A DNA stretch of 64,000 nucleotides from Noviherbaspirillum malthae (GCF_015352985.1 NZ_JACYXF010000021.1:1-64000); one strand, 5' to 3'; shown: positions 1 through 9,401, numbered from the stretch's first letter. Program-made: numbers and translations. Notes: generated by a model from the letters alone, not told the origin.

Positions 1-729
1 GGGCAGGACTTCGGCGTGGTAGCAGGCGAAGCCGCCGTCGGCATGGGAAAAGGCGAAGTGGTGGATGTAGCCGTTGAAGTAGTGCTCGCTGCCGTCGTCC
101 TGCTCGATGCCGACAGTGACGTTCTTGCCCATGAGTTCCTTGAGTTCGATGCCGGCGTGGGTGGAGAGCAGCTGCAGGCGCAGGTGGAAGGGTTCGGACA
201 GGGCGGCATGGGCGTGCAGCGTGTCGACCATGAGGGTTTTCTCGGGCGGCAGCGGGGAGGTGAAGCGCAGCAGGCGGTGGGTGTCGGTGAACTGGGGGAT
301 GCCCGCTAAAGCGGAGAGGCTTTCCTCGACGTCGTCGGCCTGTTCGGTGCTGGCGAAGGTGGGGAAGAACGGTGCGGTGGGGGTAGCGAAGTCGCGGATG
401 GCTTGGCCGTGCAGCGGGTGGCCGGCGATGTTCAGCACTTGGGCGGCTTGCTGTGCGAGGCCAGCGGCTTGGGCGGCCTTGGTGATGTTGGGATTGAGTT
501 TGCCAGCGGCTTGCAGGCCTTGCTGCAGGACGGCGCCGGGAGTTTCGGCTTGCAATGCGTCGAGAGCCTGAATGGCGGAGGACGCAAGCTGCAGTTCCTT
601 GGGAAGCGGTCCCGCCAGCGCGGCAGCACTCGCGGCGAGCGAAGCCAGCGACGATGGAGTGGAGGCCGATGAGGGGGCAAAGTCCTTGAGCGGATCCTGT
701 TCCGGGTCATCGAATGGCTTGAGGGACAT
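1..729 (-). CDS. vgrG: Type VI secretion tip protein VgrG, N-terminal part (runs off the left edge)
   Basis: The first 243 codons of a minus-strand gene are present, with no stop inside the window. From about residue 150 the protein matches the gp27-like start of VgrG: HRLLRFTSPLP, then a segment on LHAHAALSEPFHLRLQLLS, a GKNVTVGIE strand and YFNGYIHHFAFSHADGGF. VgrG trimers form the puncturing tip of the type VI secretion needle. Usual VgrG proteins begin almost at this point. Here about 145 alanine- and proline-rich residues precede it (LAASAAALAGPLP, then helices such as AAQAAGLAQQAAQVLN), which is unusual. The start is supported by a GGAG about 8 bases upstream. The C-terminal spike and any effector domain lie outside the window. 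Confidence 0.8.
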   Translation of the reverse strand, partial: MSLKPFDDPEQDPLKDFAPSSASTPSSLASLAASAAALAGPLPKELQLASSAIQALDALQAETPGAVLQQGLQAAGKLNPNITKAAQAAGLAQQAAQVLNIAGHPLHGQAIRDFATPTAPFFPTFASTEQADDVEESLSALAGIPQFTDTHRLLRFTSPLPPEKTLMVDTLHAHAALSEPFHLRLQLLSTHAGIELKELMGKNVTVGIEQDDGSEHYFNGYIHHFAFSHADGGFACYHAEVLP

Positions 730-1033
730 GTGTTTCTCCGACGGTATTGCGTTTCTGCGGCTTTTATCTGAATAGAAAGCCTGCAGAACTTGATTTAAAT
801 GCAACACAAAAGTTGTCTGGATGGTAACACGGCTATTGCCAATAATTAAGAAAATTGCAACATTTGACGCATGTATGCCACAGTTGGATCGTGTTGGCAT
901 GCAGGGAGAGGAATGAAGGAGTCGAGATGTATTGGCGTCAGCATTGAGACGAAATGACGCAGGCGCGCCTCGGCGTAAAGGCTGAGCAAGTGCAGTGAAA
1001 TCTTTTAACGAAATTCGTTGTATTTGTGCCTTG
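730..1033. other. AT-rich intergenic stretch upstream of vgrG
   Basis: No convincing gene is seen. The stretch next to the vgrG start is AT-rich and presumably carries its promoter, but I could not single out a good -35/-10 pair. Confidence 0.4.
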
Positions 1034-1279
1034 CTCCCGCAGGCGGTGCGATGGCAGGCTTTCGCAAGCCATGGGTTGCGCTGCTGTAGTCTATTTGGCT
1101 TGCAAGCCAGATCATGGTGAGGATTGGGATGAGGGTAATCGTGACGGAGATAGGTCTTGGCAACTCCCCTCATCCCCGGCCCTCGCTCCGCGCCCCACGA
1201 TCTGGCTTGCACGCCAGATCGGCTTCGGCAGCGCAAACCCGTGGTTTGCGAAACCCTGCCTGCGCCCCGCCTGCGGGAG
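1034..1279. repeat. Large imperfect inverted intergenic repeat
   Basis: The left arm (about 1034-1083) starts CTCCCGCAGGCGG. The right arm (about 1226-1279) ends CCGCCTGCGGGAG. Inside, GCTTTCGCAAGCCATGGGTT mirrors the CCCGTGGTTTGCGAAACCC block of the other arm. A related copy lies in opposite orientation at about 6040-6120, sharing CCCTCGCTC, GCCCCACGAT, GGCAGCGCAAACC and TTGCCTGC blocks. It looks like a mobile or REP-type intergenic repeat. Short frames inside it are not credible genes. Confidence 0.6.
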
Positions 1280-1407
1280 AGGGGGAAAGAAACGCCGCGT
1301 CAAACGACTTTGCTGCCCTGCTTGGGAAATTAAGGGACCAAATGACTGACTTGGCCACGCCGTGGTCAGGACGCCAAGGTCCGAGCCATGCGCGGCCGGG
1401 CGGCGCG

Positions 1408-4400
1408 TCAGTATTCGACCGCCGCGCCCTTCACGCCGAACTTGTCGGCCAGGACCTGCTTCAGTCCATCAGCAGGCGACACGCGCCAGTCGTCGGCGAG
1501 ACGGATCTCGCAGCTGCCCACGCCGGCCTGCATGTAGCGCAGCATCAGCGGCAGGCCGTTCTCGGAACGGTAAGGCGCGAGGATCTGTTTCATCTGCGCG
1601 GCGTCGAGCCGGGTATCGAGCGAGAAGGCGAACTGGCGGCCATAGGCGATACGTGCCATGGCGATATCCATGACCTTGTCGGCCGAGACGCGGATGCCGC
1701 CGGCGAAGCGGTCTTCCGAGACCTTGCCCTGCACTGCCAGGAATTCGTCTTCCTTGAACAGCTGCTTGTTGGGCTCGTAGAGCTCGTTGTAGACGGTGAC
1801 ATCGACAGTCGCCGTACCGTCGTCGAGGGTGACGATCAGGATCTTGCCTCGCTGAGTCATCTGGGTACGCATGGCGCTGACGATGCCGGCCATGAGGCGC
1901 GGCTCGCGGGCTGGCTCCAGGCTGGACAGCTTGGAACGGGCGAACTTGCGCGCTTCCTGCTCATAGGCATTGAACAGGTGGCCCGACAGGTAGAAGCCGA
2001 GCGCGACCTTCTCTTCGGTGAGGCGCTGCTTCTCGCTCCAGGGCGCGGCCTTCACGTATTCGAGCGGGGCTTCCATGCCGTCGTCCGGTCCGCCGAACAG
2101 GCTGACCTGGTTGGCCGAGGCTTCCGCCTGCTCCGCGCATTCCATTGCATAGTTGACCGAGGCGATCAGCACGCCGCGATCGACGCCGAAGCAATCCATC
2201 GCGCCGGCACGGATCAGCGATTCGATGGTGCGGCGGTTGATCTGGCGCTTGTCGATGCGCTTGACGAAATCGAACAGATCCTTGAACGGCCCGTCCTGAC
2301 GCGCGGCGAGAATGGCTTCGATCGCATTCTGGCCCGAGCCCTTGACGGCGCCGAGGCCGTAGCGGATCTGGGCGGCCTTCTTGCCCGGTTCGCCGACGGG
2401 AGTGAAACGGTAGTCCGACAGGTTGATGTCCGGCGGCAGCAGCTTGAGGCCGCAGATGTCGATCGCATCCTCGACCAGGATCTTGATCTTGTCGGTATCG
2501 TCCATTGCCAGCGACAAGTTGGCTGCCATGAACGCGGCGGGATGGTGGGCCTTGAGGTAGGCGGTGTGATATGACAGCAACGCATACGCGGCGGCGTGCG
2601 ACTTGTTGAAGCCGTAGCCCGCGAACTTCTCCATCAAGTCGAAGATTTCGTCGGCCTTTTCCTGCGACAGGCCGTTCTTGGCCGCGCCTTCGCGGAAGAT
2701 CAGGCGGTGCTGCGCCATTTCCTCGGGCTTCTTCTTGCCCATCGCGCGGCGCAGCAAGTCCGCGCCGCCGAGCGAGTAGCCGCCGATGACCTGCGCCATC
2801 TGCATCACCTGCTCCTGATAGACCATGATGCCGTAGGTTTCGGAGAGAATGCCTTCGGTACGCGGATCGGGATACTCGAATTTCTCGCCGTGCTTGCGGC
2901 GGCAGAAATCGGGGATCAGGTCCATCGGGCCCGGCCGGTACAGCGCCACCAGCGCGATGATGTCCTCGAAGCGGTCGGGGCGCGCATCCTTCAGCATGCC
3001 CTGCATGCCGCGGCTTTCAAGCTGGAACACGGCGACCGTCTTGGCCTTGGTCAGCAGCTCATACGACGGCTTGTCGTTGAGCGGCAGCTTTTCCAGCGAG
3101 AAGTCCTGCATCGCCGGATCGAGCTGCTTGATGTAGCGCACCGCGCGGTCGAGGATGGTCAGCGTGGTCAGGCCCAAAAAGTCGAACTTGACCAGGCCGA
3201 CGGCTTCGACGTCGTCCTTGTCGTACTGCGAGACCACGCCGGAATCGCCGCCCTGGGTGTAGAGCGGACAGAAGTCGGTGAGTTTGCCGGGCGCGATCAG
3301 CACGCCGCCGGCATGCATGCCGATGTTGCGGGCGATGCCCTCGACCTGCTGCGCGAGGTCGAGCAGCTGCTTGACCTCCTCTTCGTTTTCCATCCGCTCC
3401 TTGAGCAGCGGCTCTTCCTCGATCGCATCCGCGATGGTGACCAGCTTGCCCGGCTTGAACGGAATCAGTTTGGAAATGCCGTCGCAGAAGTTGTAGCCCA
3501 TGTCGAGCACGCGGCCGACGTCGCGCACCGCGCCCTTGGCCGCCATCGTGCCGAAGGTGGCGATCTGCGACACCGCTTCCCGTCCGTAGCGGTCCTTCAC
3601 GTACTGGATCACGCGGTCGCGGTTTTCCTGGCAGAAGTCGATGTCGAAGTCAGGCATCGAGACGCGTTCCGGGTTGAGGAAGCGTTCGAACAGCAGGTTG
3701 TATTCGAGCGGATCGAGGTCGGTGATCTTCAGCGCATACGCCACCAGCGAGCCGGCGCCGGAGCCTCGGCCCGGTCCCACCGGCACGCCGTTGTTCTTGC
3801 CCCACTGGATAAAGTCGGCCACGATCAGGAAGTAGCCGGGGAAGCCCATCTTGATGATGGTGTCGGTCTCGAACTTCAGCCGCTCCTCGTAGCGCTGGCG
3901 GTTCTTCTCGCGCTTTTCCGGATCGGGGAACAGCTGCACCAGCCGCTCTTCCAGGCCGGACTTTGCCTCCGTCACCAGGAATTCATCGAGCGACACGCCA
4001 TCGGGCGTCGGAAACAGCGGCAGCCTGGGCTTGCCAAGCTCCAGCTGCAGGTTGCAGCGCTTGGCAATCTCGATGGTGTTCTGCACCGCCGCCGGCATGT
4101 CGGCGAACAGTTCGGCCATCTCGGCCTGCGACTTGAAGCACTGCTGTTCATTGAAGCGCTTGACCCGGCGCGCATTGGCGAGGATCTCGCCCTCGGCGAT
4201 ACAGGTGCGCGCCTCATGCGCGATGAATTCTTCCGCCTTCAGGAACTGCGTCGGATGCGTGGCCACCACCGGCAGCTTCAGCTTGCCCGCCAGCGCGACC
4301 GCCTGCCGCACATAGCCTTCCATGTTGGGCTGGCCGTAGCGCTGCACTTCGATGTAGAAGCGGTTCGGGAAAATGCGGGCCCAGCGCTCGGCGTTGCGCT

Positions 4401-4857
4401 GCGCGGCGGCGGCGTTGCCGTTGTCGATGGCCATGCCGATGTCGCCGCTCTGCGCGCCGGACAGGGCGATGAGATCGCTCGCACCGTCGTTTTCCAGCCA
4501 CTCCGCGCGGATCTCGGCGCGGCCGCGATGCACGTTGGTCAGCCAGGCCTTCGACAGCAGTTCGCACAGTTGCAGATAACCGTTGTGGTTCTTAACCAGC
4601 AGCAACAAGCGTGAAGGCTTGTCGCGGTCGTCGTCATTGGTGATCCAGACATCGCAGCCGGCGATCGGCTTGATCCCCTTGCCGCGCGCCGCTTTATAAA
4701 ACTTGACCATGCCGAAGAGATTGGCGAGATCGGTGATGGCGAGCGCGGGCTGCTGGTCCTTCGATGCCGTTTTGACCACATCGTCGATGCGCACGAGGCC
4801 GTCGACGATCGAGTATTCGGTATGAAGGCGGAGATGGATGAATTGCGGCGATGTCAT
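1408..4857 (-). CDS. dnaE: DNA polymerase III subunit alpha
   Basis: This is the catalytic subunit of the replicative DNA polymerase, 1149 residues, the normal length for proteobacterial DnaE. An N-terminal PHP domain starts at FIHLRLHTEYSIVDG. The C-family polymerase core carries GPGRGSGAGSLVAYAL near residue 361 and the catalytic MPDFDIDFC at 401-409, where Asp403 and Asp405 match the metal-binding aspartates of E. coli DnaE. A third acidic segment, VKFDFLGLTTL, follows. Helix-hairpin-helix and OB-fold segments make up the C-terminus (KILIVTLDDGTATVDVTVY). No part is missing. Long frames antisense to it, such as 2596-4614, are shadows. It is divergent from trhO. Confidence 0.98.
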   Translation of the reverse strand: MTSPQFIHLRLHTEYSIVDGLVRIDDVVKTASKDQQPALAITDLANLFGMVKFYKAARGKGIKPIAGCDVWITNDDDRDKPSRLLLLVKNHNGYLQLCELLSKAWLTNVHRGRAEIRAEWLENDGASDLIALSGAQSGDIGMAIDNGNAAAAQRNAERWARIFPNRFYIEVQRYGQPNMEGYVRQAVALAGKLKLPVVATHPTQFLKAEEFIAHEARTCIAEGEILANARRVKRFNEQQCFKSQAEMAELFADMPAAVQNTIEIAKRCNLQLELGKPRLPLFPTPDGVSLDEFLVTEAKSGLEERLVQLFPDPEKREKNRQRYEERLKFETDTIIKMGFPGYFLIVADFIQWGKNNGVPVGPGRGSGAGSLVAYALKITDLDPLEYNLLFERFLNPERVSMPDFDIDFCQENRDRVIQYVKDRYGREAVSQIATFGTMAAKGAVRDVGRVLDMGYNFCDGISKLIPFKPGKLVTIADAIEEEPLLKERMENEEEVKQLLDLAQQVEGIARNIGMHAGGVLIAPGKLTDFCPLYTQGGDSGVVSQYDKDDVEAVGLVKFDFLGLTTLTILDRAVRYIKQLDPAMQDFSLEKLPLNDKPSYELLTKAKTVAVFQLESRGMQGMLKDARPDRFEDIIALVALYRPGPMDLIPDFCRRKHGEKFEYPDPRTEGILSETYGIMVYQEQVMQMAQVIGGYSLGGADLLRRAMGKKKPEEMAQHRLIFREGAAKNGLSQEKADEIFDLMEKFAGYGFNKSHAAAYALLSYHTAYLKAHHPAAFMAANLSLAMDDTDKIKILVEDAIDICGLKLLPPDINLSDYRFTPVGEPGKKAAQIRYGLGAVKGSGQNAIEAILAARQDGPFKDLFDFVKRIDKRQINRRTIESLIRAGAMDCFGVDRGVLIASVNYAMECAEQAEASANQVSLFGGPDDGMEAPLEYVKAAPWSEKQRLTEEKVALGFYLSGHLFNAYEQEARKFARSKLSSLEPAREPRLMAGIVSAMRTQMTQRGKILIVTLDDGTATVDVTVYNELYEPNKQLFKEDEFLAVQGKVSEDRFAGGIRVSADKVMDIAMARIAYGRQFAFSLDTRLDAAQMKQILAPYRSENGLPLMLRYMQAGVGSCEIRLADDWRVSPADGLKQVLADKFGVKGAAVEY

Positions 4858-5026
4858 GCCGGTATTTTACCGCGAGCGCCCTGCTTCCAGACGGCAAGCC
4901 CATTTCCCGTGGCTCCGGCTGTTGCGGGTTTCCCTATTGACAAACACCCGGCAGGTCACGGGGCAGGCAGCAGGCAAACAGGCCCACGGGCGGCAAAAGC
5001 TGTACCGTCTGCCGGCTGCGAGCGTT

Positions 5027-5032
5027 TATAAT
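5027..5032 (+). promoter_or_regulatory. Candidate -10 box of trhO
   Basis: A perfect TATAAT lies 37 bases before the trhO start codon. No good -35 hexamer is seen at the usual spacing, so this is only a partial promoter match. Confidence 0.4.
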
Positions 5033-5068
5033 GTCGGCAAATCAAAGACTTATCTTCTCCATTACCGT

Positions 5069-5941
5069 ATGCAGTCCAGCAATCTCTACGTCAATATCGC
5101 CGCCTACAAGTTCATTACCTTCGACGATACCGTCGAAAAGCGTCCGCAGTTCCGCGCCCTGTGCGAGGAGCTCGACCTGAAAGGCACCATCCTGCTCAGC
5201 CCGGAAGGCATCAACCTGTTCCTGGCCGGCCTGCGTGAATCCATCGACAAGTTTCTCGCCTTCCTGCGCTCCGATCCGCGCTTTGCGGATATCGAAGTCA
5301 AGGAAAGCTTTTCCGACCGCCAGCCGTTCACCAAGATGCTGGTCAAGCTCAAGCGCGAGATCATCACCATGAAGCATCCGCTGATCAAGCCGGAAGAAGG
5401 CCGCGCGCCGGCGGTCGATGCGAAGACGCTCAAGCGCTGGCTCGACCAGGGCCATGACGACAACGGCAAGCCGGTGGTCATGATGGATACGCGCAATGCC
5501 TTCGAGGTCGATGTCGGCACGTTTGAAAACACCATCGATTACCGTATCGACAAGTTCAGCGAATTCCCTGATGTGGTGGCCAGGCACAAGGATGAGCTCG
5601 ACGGCAAGACCGTGGTCACCTTCTGCACCGGCGGCATCCGCTGCGAAAAGGCGGCCATCCACATGCAGAACGTCGGCTACGACAGCGTCTACCAGCTCGA
5701 GGGCGGCATTCTGAAATACTTCGAGGAAGTCGGCGGCGCGCATTACAAGGGCGACTGCTTCGTCTTCGACTACCGCACTGCGCTCAATCCCCAGCTGGAA
5801 GCGACCGACACCAAGCAGTGCTTCGCCTGCCGCGCAGTGGTGACGCCGCGCGAGCAGCTGTCGCCGTATTACATTCCCGGCCGCTCCTGCCCGCATTGCA
5901 AGAAGGAGATGAAGGCGACGGAGGAGTCGCAGGCGGCTTGA
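5069..5941 (+). CDS. trhO: tRNA uridine(34) hydroxylase, rhodanese family (TrhO/YceA)
   Basis: TrhO makes 5-hydroxyuridine at the wobble position of some tRNAs. The 290-residue product has the family N-terminus (NLYVNIAAYKFITFDD), an acylphosphatase-like region with SPEGINLFLAG, and a rhodanese domain with the active-site loop CTGGIRC, catalytic Cys186. The C-terminus carries two CxxC pairs (Cys251/254 and Cys274/277), a small zinc-ribbon-like element. The reading frame is open upstream to 4838. ATG 5069 is chosen because the conserved family start is there and a TATAAT lies just before it. The gene is divergent from dnaE and is followed by a strong terminator. Confidence 0.95.
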   Translation: MQSSNLYVNIAAYKFITFDDTVEKRPQFRALCEELDLKGTILLSPEGINLFLAGLRESIDKFLAFLRSDPRFADIEVKESFSDRQPFTKMLVKLKREIITMKHPLIKPEEGRAPAVDAKTLKRWLDQGHDDNGKPVVMMDTRNAFEVDVGTFENTIDYRIDKFSEFPDVVARHKDELDGKTVVTFCTGGIRCEKAAIHMQNVGYDSVYQLEGGILKYFEEVGGAHYKGDCFVFDYRTALNPQLEATDTKQCFACRAVVTPREQLSPYYIPGRSCPHCKKEMKATEESQAA

Positions 5942-5976
5942 TTGTTGTTGGGATGATCTGTTGGGATGAGCTGATG

Positions 5977-6014
5977 AAAAAGCCGGCGCCGTTGATGACG
6001 GGCCGGCTTTTTTG
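5977..6014 (+). terminator. Rho-independent terminator of trhO
   Basis: AAAAAGCCGGC and GCCGGCTTTTTT flank a short loop 36 bases after the trhO stop. The stem is GC-rich and followed by a T-run. Confidence 0.85.
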
Positions 6015-6039
6015 TTGGGTTGGGTTTGCTGTTTGCGGG

Positions 6040-6120
6040 GTTGCAGGCAAGGTTTTGCAGACCGCAGGTTTGCGCTGCCTTAGCCGAATCGTGGGGCCTA
6101 AGAGCGAGGGGTCGGGATGA
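6040..6120 (-). repeat. Second copy of the intergenic repeat seen at 1034-1279
   Basis: Read on the minus strand, this block follows the right arm of the repeat near 1188-1260 in the same order: CCCTCGCTC, GCCCCACGAT, TCGGCT, GGCAGCGCAAACC, AAAACCTTGCCTGC. It lacks some internal bases of the first copy. Confidence 0.55.
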
Positions 6121-6170
6121 AAGGGTTAGCAAAGCCTCCTGAGGTCTTGGCTACCCCCCCTCACCCCTTC

Positions 6171-6196
6171 CCCTCTCCCGCCTGCGGGAGAGGGGT
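6171..6196. repeat. Perfect 12-bp hairpin, intergenic repeat
   Basis: CCCCTCTCCCGC, two bases, then GCGGGAGAGGGG, followed by TTCTTTTTT on the plus strand. It shares the CTCCCGC/GCGGGAG ends of the 1034-1279 repeat and could act as a terminator. It lies over 200 bases beyond the trhO stop. Confidence 0.5.
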
Positions 6197-6288
6197 TCTT
6201 TTTTACTTTCGCATAAATAAGACTGGTAAGACTGGCAAGACTGGCCAGGCAAAAACCAAAGAGGCTGTTAGTCCCCCTTTTGCCGACG

Positions 6289-6383
6289 CCAAAAGAGCGC
6301 GGCGCCAAGCGGATAGAGAAGCGCGGACTGTCTGAGCCGCAGGCGAGTTTCCACGCTTCCCGCTTGGTGCCGCGCTCTTTTGG
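6289..6383. repeat. Long stem-loop intergenic element
   Basis: Arms 6289-6311 (CCAAAAGAGCGCGGC...) and 6361-6383 (...GCCGCGCTCTTTTGG) pair over about 23 bp with one mismatch. An inner stem, GAAGCGCGGA with TCCACGCTTC, continues the hairpin. From memory, similar elements recur between genes in Burkholderiales. No gene is credible here. Confidence 0.55.
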
Positions 6384-6558
6384 GAACCCCGCAGGGGCGG
6401 CGGCATCGGGGTCGTTTTCTTGCCTTCTTCTTTGTCGACACAAAGAAGAAGGTGGCCCGCCGGGGCCAGTCCCGGCAAAGCAAGCCCCCACGGAGAAATC
6501 ACCGTACAAGCCATCTCCAAACCGAAACCCATAGAACACGCACAAGCCCCCGCACAAA

Positions 6559-6587
6559 CAAAAACGCCCGCATCACTGCGGGCGTTT
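6559..6587 (-). terminator. Terminator of the type I secretion operon
   Basis: On the minus strand AAACGCCCGC and GCGGGCGTTTTTG form a GC-rich stem with a T-run, about 20 bases after the stop of the TolC-type gene. Confidence 0.85.
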
Positions 6588-6605
6588 CACATCAAGCCTC
6601 AGAAC

Positions 6606-8045
6606 CTACTTCCCGGCCTTCGGATACTCCAGATCATAAGTCACCCTGGAAACCTTCCCCACCCCCGGCCCCACCGGCATCGCATAACTGGTGCCGCCGG
6701 GCGCAAAGTAAGCCGCCACCGTATGCAGGTCATCCGCATTCAAGGTCCCCGCCGCATACCGCAAACGCAGGTAGCTGATCAGATAGCTGTAGCGCGCCTG
6801 CGCCAGGTCACGCTGCGCGGTGTACAGCTGCTGCTGCGCATTGAGCACATCGAGGTTGATGCGCACGCCGCCCTTGACGCTCTGCTGCGTGGCTTCCACC
6901 AGCAGCTTGGCCGAATTGACCGACTTGACCAGCGCATTGATGCGCGAGGCGCCGCTCAGCAGCAGATCGTACTGCTTGCGCAGCTCCACCAGCACCAGGC
7001 TGGTCCGCGCGTCCAGGTCGGCCTTGGCCTTCTGCTGGCTGGCGACCGCCTGCGTGGTCGCTGCATTCACCGAGCCGCCGGAGTAGATCGGGATATTGAC
7101 CTGCACGCCGAGCGCGCGGACATCCGATTCCTGGTTGCGGGTATTCACCGTTTCCGAGCCGCTCTTGCTGTACTGGGCGATGAAATCCACGCGCGGCGCG
7201 TGGCCGGCGCGGGCTTTCTTGACCTCCTGCTCGGCAATCTCCACCGCGTAGCGCTGCGCCGCGATTTCGGAATTGCGCTCCAGCGCCAGCGCCTTCCACT
7301 CTTCGAAGGAAGACGGCGACATCGGCTTGACGCGGAAGTCGTCGCCCAGCGGATCCAGCTGAGAGACATCGATGCCCACGATGGCGGCAAGATTGTTGCG
7401 CGCGGTGGTCATGTTGTCGCGCGCCTCGATCAGCTGCGCTTCGGCCAGGTCGTAACGGGCCTGGGTTTCCAGCATGTCGGTCCTGGTGCCCTCGCCCTTT
7501 TCGAACATGCGGTCGTTGACCTTGCGCTGTTCGGCAAAGGTGTCGCGCTGTATCGTCGCCAGCGCGAGCTGGTCCTCGGTGTACTTCGCTTCCGCATAGG
7601 CGCTGACCAGGCGGATCACCAGGTCCTGGCCGCGCGCGCTGAACAGGGCATCGCTGTAATTGCTCTGGGCGATACCCTGCCGGTAGCGCGCGTAGCCGTC
7701 GAGATTAATCAGCGGCTGGCGCAGCGTGACGCCTCTTGAGGTGCTCTCGTAATCGAGAGGCTCGGTTCCTCCGCCGCCAAGTATATTCCTCGGTGTAGTG
7801 ATGTCACCCTTGTTCTTGAAGGTCGAATAGTTCGCCGACACGTTCGGCAACAGGTTGGAGCGCCCAAGCACCCGGTTCTGCTGCCCCGCCTCGTTCTCAT
7901 GCACCGCGGAGCGGTAGGTCGGATCGTTCTGCAATGCCGCTTCATAAGCCTGCACCAGGCCGACGGCCGAGGCCTGCCCGGCCTGTGCGAGCAATGCGGC
8001 GGCCACTGCCGCCGCCAGCAGGCGTTTGTTCGTCAGTACCGCCAC
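6606..8045 (-). CDS. TolC-family outer membrane channel of a type I secretion system
   Basis: This is the outer membrane exit duct of the type I system, 479 residues, usual for the family. It starts with a Sec signal peptide (LLAAAVAAALLAQAGQASA, cleaved near residue 27). The outer membrane efflux repeats follow, beginning LVQAYEAALQNDPTYRSA. Characteristic stretches are LRQPLINLDGYARYRQGIAQ, a helix EARDNMTTARNNLAAIVGI, and the second repeat GVQVNIPIYSGGSVNAATTQA. It is the last gene of a three-gene operon. Only 2 bases separate it from the HlyD-type gene, so the three are surely co-transcribed. A terminator follows. Confidence 0.95.
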   Translation of the reverse strand: MAVLTNKRLLAAAVAAALLAQAGQASAVGLVQAYEAALQNDPTYRSAVHENEAGQQNRVLGRSNLLPNVSANYSTFKNKGDITTPRNILGGGGTEPLDYESTSRGVTLRQPLINLDGYARYRQGIAQSNYSDALFSARGQDLVIRLVSAYAEAKYTEDQLALATIQRDTFAEQRKVNDRMFEKGEGTRTDMLETQARYDLAEAQLIEARDNMTTARNNLAAIVGIDVSQLDPLGDDFRVKPMSPSSFEEWKALALERNSEIAAQRYAVEIAEQEVKKARAGHAPRVDFIAQYSKSGSETVNTRNQESDVRALGVQVNIPIYSGGSVNAATTQAVASQQKAKADLDARTSLVLVELRKQYDLLLSGASRINALVKSVNSAKLLVEATQQSVKGGVRINLDVLNAQQQLYTAQRDLAQARYSYLISYLRLRYAAGTLNADDLHTVAAYFAPGGTSYAMPVGPGVGKVSRVTYDLEYPKAGK

Positions 8046-8047
8046 GC

Positions 8048-9397
8048 TTACTCCTCGCTCAGGGATGTCTTGGCGCGGTCCATGACCGGCTTGAACAGGT
8101 AATTCATCATCGTGCGTTCGCCCGTCTTGACGAAGACTTCCACCGGCATGCCGGCGCGCACCTGATGGTCCTTGAGCATCTTCTTGCCTTCCGGCGTGAC
8201 CATGGCTTTCATCTTGTAGTAAGGCATGCCGGTCTTCTCGTCGACCAGGCGGTCGGCGGAAATCTGGGTCACCTTGCCCGGAATATGCGGCGTGGTGTTC
8301 TGGTTGAAGGCCGGGAAGATCAGTTCCACGTCCAGCTCAGGATGCACCTTGTCGATCAGGTTGACCGGCACCTGACCTTCGACGATCAGCGGATCGTCCA
8401 CCGGCACCAGGTCCATCATGCGGAAGCCGCTGCCGACCACGCCGCCCTGGGTGAACACGTTCATGCCGACGACCGTGCCGTCGACCGGCGCGCGCACGAT
8501 CACGTTGTTCAGGTCGAAGTCCTGGCTCTTCAGGCGGCTTTCGAGCGCTTCGGCTTCCTTCTGCACTTCGCTCAGCTGCGAACGCACTTCCTTCTGGTAA
8601 TCCTGCTGGCGCTGCATGCGGCGCAGGCTCAGTTCGGCGATCTGGCGCTGGGTGCGGCCGATGTTGCCGATGTTCTCGGAAATGCCGCCGTTGATCTGGG
8701 CATAGGTACGCTCCAGGTCGAGCAGGCGGTTGCGGGCCACATAGCCGTCCTTGGCGAGGTCGCGCATGCCGGCCAGCTGCTCCTTCAGGAAGACCTGCTG
8801 CTGCTTCTGGCTCTCGAGCGCTTCGTTCAGGCCGCCCAGCTGCGACTTCAGGCCGGCGATGCTTTCATCCACGCCGGCGAGTTCGCTCTGCAGCGAGGAC
8901 TGGCGCGACGAGAACAGCTGCTGCTGCAGCATGATGTTGTTGGCCACGCGGGGATCGCTCTTGGCGCTTTCCAGTTCGCCCGGGAACTCGATGGTCTTCC
9001 TGCCGTCGCGCTCGGCGATCAGGCGGGCTTCGGTAGCGCGCGCCGAGAAGTACTGGACGCGAGTCATCTCGGCGGCCGCCTTGGCCTGCACGTCGTTCAT
9101 CTTGACCAGCGGCTGGCCGGCCTTGACGGTGTCGCCTTCCTTGACCAGAATCTGCTCGATGGTGCCGCCGGTCTGGTGCTGGATCGCCTTGCGGTTGCCC
9201 GACACGGTGACGGTGCCGCTGACCGGCACGCCCTTGTCGAGCGGAGCGAAGATGGCCCACAGCAGGAAGCCGCCGACGCCCAGCAGGACGATCAGCCAGC
9301 CGAGCCGCGAATGGCGTGAAGGATCGGTATCGATGTCGACCGGCGACACATCCTGCGCGACGACTTCGGTCGCGTCTTTGCTTTTCAAGAGTTTCAT
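8048..9397 (-). CDS. HlyD-family periplasmic adaptor of a type I secretion system
   Basis: The 449-residue protein bridges the inner-membrane ABC exporter and the TolC-type channel. It has a short cytoplasmic N-terminus, one membrane segment near residues 34-52 (LGWLIVLLGVGGFLLWAIFAPL), a biotinyl-lipoyl half (VSGTVTVSGNRKAIQHQTGG), long coiled-coil helices (about 130-290), the second lipoyl half (VIVRAPVDGTVVGMNVFTQGGVVGSG) and a beta domain with IPGKVTQISADRLVDEKTGMPYY. The family match is to type I secretion adaptors rather than RND pumps. Its start lies 4 bases after the ABC gene stop, with GGAATAAG as ribosome site. Confidence 0.95.
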   Translation of the reverse strand: MKLLKSKDATEVVAQDVSPVDIDTDPSRHSRLGWLIVLLGVGGFLLWAIFAPLDKGVPVSGTVTVSGNRKAIQHQTGGTIEQILVKEGDTVKAGQPLVKMNDVQAKAAAEMTRVQYFSARATEARLIAERDGRKTIEFPGELESAKSDPRVANNIMLQQQLFSSRQSSLQSELAGVDESIAGLKSQLGGLNEALESQKQQQVFLKEQLAGMRDLAKDGYVARNRLLDLERTYAQINGGISENIGNIGRTQRQIAELSLRRMQRQQDYQKEVRSQLSEVQKEAEALESRLKSQDFDLNNVIVRAPVDGTVVGMNVFTQGGVVGSGFRMMDLVPVDDPLIVEGQVPVNLIDKVHPELDVELIFPAFNQNTTPHIPGKVTQISADRLVDEKTGMPYYKMKAMVTPEGKKMLKDHQVRAGMPVEVFVKTGERTMMNYLFKPVMDRAKTSLSEE

Positions 9398-9401
9398 GCG
9401 C

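Noticed and set aside
2596..4614. A 672-residue frame antisense to dnaE
   Set aside because: It mirrors the third codon positions of dnaE, has no ribosome site and no family match. GC-rich genes often give such shadows.
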